From the NCBI GenBank assembly GCA_026387595.1, contig JAPLLL010000065.1:1-9774 (forward strand): a stretch of DNA of 9,774 bases, in the 5' to 3' direction. Below, one piece after another: positions 5,422 through 9,774 of the stretch (its first letter is position 1; every line of letters begins with the position of its first letter). The translations under genes and the position numbers were made by a program. Source of the stretch: Candidatus Omnitrophota bacterium (lineage in GTDB: Bacteria > Omnitrophota > Gorgyraeia > JABMQH01). The notes below the pieces were generated by a model, which saw only the letters and a program-made list of their open reading frames with translations, searched no databases and had not been told where the DNA came from.

Positions 5422-5625
5422 GTGCCTACAGGAATAGTAAAGTGGTTTAGCGATCAAAAGGGATACGGATTTATCACCCCCGATGGCGGCGGTAAAGACA
5501 TCTTCGTACACCACACCGGCATTGACGGAAGCGGATTTAAATCCCTCCGTGAAGGCGACAAGGTGCAGTATGAGGTTACGCAAAGCCCAAAAGGTGAACA
5601 AGCAACGAAAGTTGTAAAGATATAA
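5422..5625 (+). CDS. csp: Cold-shock domain protein (CspA family)
   Basis: This 67-residue protein is a single cold-shock domain of standard length. RNP1 is KGYGFI (13-18), RNP2 is IFVHH (27-31), and the start GIVKWF and end TKVVKI match the family. These proteins bind single-stranded nucleic acid and act as RNA chaperones in the cytosol. The start is GTG, chosen because the family starts directly before 'xTGIVKWF' and because AAAGGAGGT (5406-5414) lies 7 nt upstream, a near-perfect Shine-Dalgarno. It is monocistronic: its own promoter lies at 5243-5270 and a strong terminator follows its stop. The long leader with a hairpin suggests post-transcriptional or attenuation control, as is common for cold-shock genes. 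Confidence 0.96.
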   Translation: MPTGIVKWFSDQKGYGFITPDGGGKDIFVHHTGIDGSGFKSLREGDKVQYEVTQSPKGEQATKVVKI

Positions 5626-5631
5626 AATCAT

Positions 5632-5673
5632 CCCCCGCCCATTGTAAAAAAGACAAAAGGCGGGGGGTTTTTT
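5632..5673 (+). terminator. Rho-independent terminator after the cold-shock gene
   Basis: CCCCCGCC (5632-5639) pairs perfectly with GGCGGGGG (5659-5666). Inside the loop TTGT (5642-5645) can pair with ACAA (5653-5656). A run of six T (5668-5673) follows. It begins 7 bp after the csp stop. Confidence 0.92.
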
Positions 5674-5683
5674 GTGCCCGGGC

Positions 5684-5711
5684 TTGCATTTTCTCGTATA
5701 TAATGTATACT
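5684..5711 (+). promoter_or_regulatory. Sigma70-like promoter for the STAS-PilZ operon
   Basis: TTGCAT (5684-5689) is 16 bp from TATACT (5706-5711). A perfect TATAAT at 5699-5704 overlaps but is only 9 bp from the -35, so TATACT is preferred. It starts directly behind the csp terminator. Confidence 0.55.
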
Positions 5712-5737
5712 TACTATAATAAAATATCGTAACTATT

Positions 5738-6466
5738 ATGGTGTATATGAAGATCCGCATACGCGAAGTTGCTGATATTTCTGTAATCGATGTAGAAGGC
5801 GCTATTGATATTGACGCCTCTGAATTTGTCGAAACAATAGGCTGGCTTTTGAAGAATCATAAGATCAAAATACTATGCAATTTTGAAAGCGTCGAAATGG
5901 TGGACTATAGCGGCCTTTCAATACTTGCTATCGCCTATAAAAATGTCATAAACCACGGCGGGATGATGCGATTCTGCAATGTAGGCCTCCATGTGAAAGA
6001 ATTATTCCGCCTTGTGCAGATGGAAAAGGTGTTTCAAAGCTACAACAGCGAAGAAGAGGCCGTTGAAAGCTTTAATGAACATCTCCTGGAGATGGAACAA
6101 CTCCAGCTTAGGCGAAAGTTTAAAAGGCTTGAAACAAATATGGAAGTCAGGTTCAGGTTGCAAAAACCAGAGTCGGGCAACGGCCACATTTATAGCGGGA
6201 AGATCCTGAATATAAGCGGCGCCGGATTATTTATTTACGCGCGTTATATATTCCCTGTCCGCACACGGCTTTATCTTGAACTTTTTATCCCGAAAGAACT
6301 GGGCCCTCTGGAAATGGAAGGCATGGTTATATGGGTTTCTGATAAAAATTTGCAGCCCCATTGCCATCCCGGGATGGGCGTTGAATTCGTGCACGTGGAT
6401 ACCCAGCAGCAAAAGAATCTTTTAGAATTTATAGAAAAAAACGTAACCAATAGGAGCGAGGCATGA
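5738..6466 (+). CDS. STAS-PilZ two-domain regulator
   Basis: The 242-residue protein joins two regulatory domains. Residues about 4-112 form a STAS (anti-sigma factor antagonist-like) domain: IRIREVADISVIDVEGAIDI at the start, then VDYSGLSIL (55-63). There S58 occupies the position of the phosphorylatable Ser of SpoIIAA-type DSSGL motifs. A short helical linker (about 113-123) leads to a PilZ domain with RRKFKR (R126 and R130), NISGAG (N158, S160, G163), GMVIWV and GMGVEF, so both c-di-GMP motifs are intact. STAS domains usually switch partners through Ser phosphorylation, so this protein could combine a phospho-switch with c-di-GMP sensing. No partner kinase or sigma factor is in the window. 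The ATG at 5747 is an equally good start, and neither has a clear Shine-Dalgarno. The stop overlaps the next start as ATGA. Confidence 0.88.
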   Translation: MVYMKIRIREVADISVIDVEGAIDIDASEFVETIGWLLKNHKIKILCNFESVEMVDYSGLSILAIAYKNVINHGGMMRFCNVGLHVKELFRLVQMEKVFQSYNSEEEAVESFNEHLLEMEQLQLRRKFKRLETNMEVRFRLQKPESGNGHIYSGKILNISGAGLFIYARYIFPVRTRLYLELFIPKELGPLEMEGMVIWVSDKNLQPHCHPGMGVEFVHVDTQQQKNLLEFIEKNVTNRSEA

Positions 6467-7239
6467 TAAAAAAATCCGGGGTCGTTTTATCCGTTAGTCT
6501 TTTTTCCAGCATCCTTTTTGGTTGTGTCGCGGCAGCCGCGCCGGTCGGAAATCCGGCCGGGCCGGTACTTCTCGAAGGTAACTACCCCACGAAATTCAGC
6601 CTTGAGGCTGAAACCGTGCTTGAAAGAAGACTGGATACGCCGAGTTATTCGGGCAAGCCAAAGTATAAAGGGATGTTATACATGGGGAAAGTCTCCTTTT
6701 ACCTCGGGAAAAAGCTGGATTTCTACGGTTTGATAGGCGTTCAGGAAGGCCGCGTAAGCGATTTTGCGGATCCGTCAAAATTTAGGATAATAACCAAAAT
6801 GGTTGGGGCGTGGGGGTTTGGCATGAGCTATGTTCTGCACGCGTGGGAGTTCAATAAAGGACTCGTACGATTAGGCGCGGACGCGAAATTCAGGGAATTC
6901 AGGCCGGAAATGAAAGACATACAGCTTGGGGGCAATGCAATAAATACTATTGATGAGTCATTACGCGTTAAAGAATGGCAGACCTCTTTGGGGCTTTCGT
7001 ATCAATATAAAAAATTTATTCCCTATTGCGGCATCAAATATTCCGATGTCGGCATGCATTTGAAATTTAAGGACAATCGTACCGGAATTAATTATTCCGA
7101 TACTCAAATAACGTCGAAAAATAAAGTTGGTCTATTCTATGGGTTTGACACATTATTATCTGATAATTTATCGCTGAACGTAGAGGGAAGGTGTATTGAC
7201 GAAACAGCCGCCAATATCGGATTTAACGCGCGTTTTTGA
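6463..7239 (+). CDS. Putative outer-membrane beta-barrel protein
   Basis: The 258-residue protein has a hydrophobic N-terminal export signal (about residues 6-25). Cleavage is likely in the VAAAAP stretch. A cysteine at 21 (ILFGC) gives only a poor lipobox because of Phe at -2. The rest consists of alternating strands with aromatic and Gly residues (for example KVSFYLGKKLDFYGLIGV, GAWGFGMSYVL and LGLSYQYKKFIPYCGIKYS). It ends in Phe (NIGFNARF), like the C-terminal beta-signal recognised by the BAM machinery. No specific porin family is recognised. It is coupled to STAS-PilZ by a 4 bp ATGA overlap, so its level probably follows that regulator. It may be a structural or export protein of the envelope; the function is not known. 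Confidence 0.74.
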   Translation: MIKKSGVVLSVSLFSSILFGCVAAAAPVGNPAGPVLLEGNYPTKFSLEAETVLERRLDTPSYSGKPKYKGMLYMGKVSFYLGKKLDFYGLIGVQEGRVSDFADPSKFRIITKMVGAWGFGMSYVLHAWEFNKGLVRLGADAKFREFRPEMKDIQLGGNAINTIDESLRVKEWQTSLGLSYQYKKFIPYCGIKYSDVGMHLKFKDNRTGINYSDTQITSKNKVGLFYGFDTLLSDNLSLNVEGRCIDETAANIGFNARF

Positions 7240-7263
7240 TCAAGAAGCCCTTCTATAGTATTG

Positions 7264-7791
7264 ATGCCGTTTAAAATCAAATCGATCATATTTGCCGTAA
7301 TTATTTTTATATTCGTTCCGCTTGCGGCTATTGCAATATGGAACGAATCATTTTATTTTGATAAGGTCCCTATGCTAGCCCCGGTAGGGTATAACGGACC
7401 GATGCCTGTTAGAAACGATTTCAGGGGGGACGGGGATTTCGGCACAAAAAGGCGCGGCAATCGCAGCCATCAGGGCATTGACATACTCGCCAAGATAGGA
7501 ACTCCTGTAAGGGCCGCTAAAGGCGGGATCGCCTATGCGTGCCTCCAGAAAAAGGGAATGGGAAAATATGTGCGTATCCAGCACAGGGGCGGTATAGTTA
7601 CGATATACGGCCACTTATCCAAAATTTGCATAAAGCAAGTCCAGCGCGTGCGCCAGGGGCAGGTTATAGGCGAAGTTGGAGACACCGGTAATGCGCAGTA
7701 CCGGGGGATCATGCCTCATGTCCATTTTGAGATAAGAATTCACGGCGTTGCAACAGACCCCAAAAAATACCTTTCTCAATGGAACACTTAA
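7264..7791 (+). CDS. M23-family (LytM-like) peptidase
   Basis: With the ATG at 7264 the protein has 175 residues. One hydrophobic N-terminal segment (about 6-26) is an anchor or signal peptide, so the enzyme acts in the periplasm on peptidoglycan cross-bridges. The M23 domain spans about 52-170. It has HQGID (H69 and D73 as Zn ligands), a YGHLS segment (H117), and HVHFE (H152 and H154, the latter a Zn ligand). The order of HxxxD and HxH is as expected for active LytM enzymes, so it looks catalytically intact. A TTG at 7261 is an alternative start directly before the ATG. It follows the beta-barrel gene by 24 bp and overlaps the helicase gene by 13 bp. It probably belongs to the same transcript as STAS-PilZ. 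Confidence 0.9.
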   Translation: MPFKIKSIIFAVIIFIFVPLAAIAIWNESFYFDKVPMLAPVGYNGPMPVRNDFRGDGDFGTKRRGNRSHQGIDILAKIGTPVRAAKGGIAYACLQKKGMGKYVRIQHRGGIVTIYGHLSKICIKQVQRVRQGQVIGEVGDTGNAQYRGIMPHVHFEIRIHGVATDPKKYLSQWNT

Positions 7792-9774
7792 AAAATCTTA
7801 ACCCGGAACAGCTTAAAGTTGTAAATTCCCTGGAGGGGCCTGTCCTTGTATTAGCCGGGCCGGGAACAGGTAAAACACAGCTTCTATCTGTCCGGACCGC
7901 AAATATAATCTTCCAAAAAAAAGCCTTGCCCGAAAACATCCTGATACTGACATTTACAAATTCGGCATCCAAAACTATGAAAGAAAGGCTCGCGGCTATA
8001 ATCGGGAAAGAGGGTTTTAACGTGGAGATTTCCACTTATCACAGTTTTGCGAGAAACTATATAATCCTGGATTCGGAGGAAGCCATAAAATATATCGGGG
8101 AACGCACGCAGATGGGAGATGTCGAAAAGATAAGGGCCATAGAATACATACTCGACCACGTAAAGGGCATAGAGGCCCTAAGGCCTTTTGGGGCCCCGTA
8201 TTTTTACAGGCACGATATCGAAAAAAAAATAAGCGAGTTGCGAAACGAGGGCGTAAGCCCGCAGGAGTTTAAAAAGCATGCTGATGCCGCTGTCCCTGAC
8301 GGCATATTGATAGAAGACAAGCACATACCGCGCCTTAAAGCCCTGGCAAAGGTGTATACTGCGTACGAAGACCTGAAGGCGGGGAAATACAGCGGCATCT
8401 TTGACGGACGCGGGCGGTTTGATTACGACGACATGATAATAATAGGGACTGAGATGCTTAAAAAAGAAAAGGCCCTGAGGGAAAAATATCGGGCACAATA
8501 CAAATACATAATGGTTGACGAATTCCAGGATTCAAACGGCGCGCAGCTTGATATGCTTTTCTGCCTTGTCAACCCCGAACAGCCTAATATCTGTTGCGTA
8601 GGCGACGATGACCAGTCCATATACCGTTTTCAGGGCGCAAACATAGGGAATTTTAAGCTTTTTGAGAAAAAATTCCCCCGCGCGCATATCATATCGTTAA
8701 AGTCAAATTACCGCTCCAGCGAAGAAATACTGGATCTATCGTCTACAGTGATTAAAAATATCCCTCAGGAAGAACGGTTCGAGGCAAAAACTCTTTCTCC
8801 GAAAATGCGCTATTCAGATAAAACAATAGAATACTACGAATTCACCACTGAAAATGAAGAATTATTATTTATCATAAAAAAAATACAGGAACTGGCAAAA
8901 ACCATAGAAAAATCAAAAGACCTGACCGATGAAGAAAAACAAAATCCCTATAACAACATCGCGATCCTGGTCCGCAAGCGCAGCTATATACTGAAATTAA
9001 TAGACACCTTTCTTGCCGCAGGGATACCATACTCTACAGACGGTAAAGAAGATATAGGCCGCGAAAAGAGGGTGCGGCAGCTCCTGGATGTTCTGGAGCT
9101 CGCCTGCATCAATACGAAGGGGAAGGGGGAAGGGGATATTGCCCTTTTTAAAGTCCTGACTTCCGACTACCTTGAGATACCGGTTTCTGATGTGCTCACA
9201 TTTATTGCGCGCGCCAGGAAAAAGAAGTGCGATAACCTCCTTGCAGAATTTCTCAGTTACCCTCCGGAAAAATTAAAAGCAGCTGCCGGCGTAATAGGAA
9301 AACTGCTTAACGACGCCCGAAATAAACCCGTGCATTCAATCCTTATGCAATACATCCACGATGCCGGAGTTTACAGGTTCCTGCTCAGGGATTACGACAA
9401 AAACAGGGTCCTGCGCATACGGGACCTGAGGGCGATCACATCTTTTCTGAACATCGTAAAGAACTCGGATTGTTCAAAGCCGGGCATAAGCCTCGATGAG
9501 TTCATGGAAGAAATAAAAATAAAACAAGAGCACGATGTGGCGCTTGAAGGCGAACTTGTAACGTTATCGCAAAACGGCGTCAGGATCTATACGGCTCACG
9601 GGGCAAAGGGGCAGGAATTCCATACCGTCCTTATACCGTTTTGCATTCAGGACAAAAGCTGGCCGTTGCGACCTCAAGGCGATAAGCTTCCGCTCCCGCG
9701 CCAGGTATACAAGACACGGGAAAAAATAAGCGAAAAAGAAAAATTAAAACAGCTCATGCGGTACGATGAAATAA
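7779..9774 (+). CDS. UvrD/PcrA-family DNA helicase (partial, C-terminus off the right edge)
   Basis: 665 complete codons are visible, and the frame is open to the edge. It is an SF1A ATP-dependent 3'-5' DNA helicase. The Q-motif region is LNPEQLKVVNS (7-17). Walker A is GPGTGKT (27-33), motif Ia is LTFTNSASKTM, followed by STYHSFA. Motif II is VDEFQD (246-251), motif III is GDDDQSIYRFQGA (275-287), motif IV is SNYRSS (309-314), and motif V is YTAHGAKGQEF (604-614). Motif VI is expected just after the edge. Such helicases unwind DNA in repair and replication. The start at 7779 lies 13 bp inside the M23 gene and has no clear Shine-Dalgarno. The long insertion between motifs IV and V fits 1B/2B domains. 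Whether the protein carries a C-terminal nuclease domain cannot be seen. Confidence 0.93.
   Translation, partial: MEHLKNLNPEQLKVVNSLEGPVLVLAGPGTGKTQLLSVRTANIIFQKKALPENILILTFTNSASKTMKERLAAIIGKEGFNVEISTYHSFARNYIILDSEEAIKYIGERTQMGDVEKIRAIEYILDHVKGIEALRPFGAPYFYRHDIEKKISELRNEGVSPQEFKKHADAAVPDGILIEDKHIPRLKALAKVYTAYEDLKAGKYSGIFDGRGRFDYDDMIIIGTEMLKKEKALREKYRAQYKYIMVDEFQDSNGAQLDMLFCLVNPEQPNICCVGDDDQSIYRFQGANIGNFKLFEKKFPRAHIISLKSNYRSSEEILDLSSTVIKNIPQEERFEAKTLSPKMRYSDKTIEYYEFTTENEELLFIIKKIQELAKTIEKSKDLTDEEKQNPYNNIAILVRKRSYILKLIDTFLAAGIPYSTDGKEDIGREKRVRQLLDVLELACINTKGKGEGDIALFKVLTSDYLEIPVSDVLTFIARARKKKCDNLLAEFLSYPPEKLKAAAGVIGKLLNDARNKPVHSILMQYIHDAGVYRFLLRDYDKNRVLRIRDLRAITSFLNIVKNSDCSKPGISLDEFMEEIKIKQEHDVALEGELVTLSQNGVRIYTAHGAKGQEFHTVLIPFCIQDKSWPLRPQGDKLPLPRQVYKTREKISEKEKLKQLMRYDEI

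Noticed and set aside
5401..5760. Minus-strand open frame across the cold-shock gene and its terminator
   Set aside because: It runs through a strong terminator, a promoter and a confident csp gene, and has no family features.
6463..6540. Lipoprotein call for the beta-barrel gene product based on Cys21
   Set aside because: The lipobox has Phe at -2, which is unfavourable, and an Ala-rich stretch right after it offers a normal signal peptidase I site.
1..9774. Mobile element, CRISPR array, tRNA or phage signature
   Set aside because: No transposase or integrase motifs, no regularly spaced direct repeats and no tRNA-like folds were found by reading; base composition looks even across the window.

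Overview
The window reads as chromosomal DNA of a Gram-negative (diderm) bacterium. It encodes an outer-membrane-type beta-barrel, a BamE/SmpA-like lipoprotein, GspA/GspB-type secretion proteins and a periplasmic M23 peptidase. Two genes carry the domain I recognise as the exosortase-system-associated TIGR04073 family. With the DUF4416 gene and the abundance of PilZ domains, this makes a PVC-group lineage such as Candidatus Omnitrophota my best guess; it rests on family memory, not on a search. No rRNA, tRNA, CRISPR array, transposase or integrase was seen.

Layout. (1) 1-1213, minus strand: a GspA/ExeA-like AAA ATPase followed by an overlapping GspB-like membrane protein that runs off the left edge. 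(2) 1214-1313: a divergent promoter region. (3) 1314-3853, plus strand: a tight six-gene run of PilZ protein, secreted TIGR04073 protein, small four-cysteine zinc-finger-like protein, membrane-anchored PilZ protein, DUF4416 protein and an anchored FxLYD-like protein. (4) 3873-5229: a strong promoter, then a TIGR04073-PilZ fusion, a BamE/SmpA-like lipoprotein and a two-TM small protein. (5) 5243-5673: a cold-shock protein gene with its own promoter, a terminator-like hairpin in its leader and a terminator behind it. (6) 5684-9774: a STAS-PilZ fusion, a beta-barrel protein, an M23 peptidase and a UvrD/PcrA-family helicase cut by the right edge, with start/stop overlaps or short gaps.

The theme is cyclic-di-GMP. 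Four PilZ domains lie within about 5.2 kb. Three keep the RxxxR and (D/N)xSxxG binding motifs, and one has Ser replaced by Gly. They appear as four architectures: stand-alone, TM-anchored, fused to TIGR04073 behind a signal peptide, and fused to a STAS domain. The TIGR04073/PilZ pair occurs both as adjacent genes 4 bp apart and as a single fused gene. I infer a c-di-GMP-responsive cell-envelope module. No GGDEF, EAL or HD-GYP gene and no exosortase is present in the window. The four plus-strand promoters share a TATACT -10 box at 16-17 bp from a TTG-starting -35 box.
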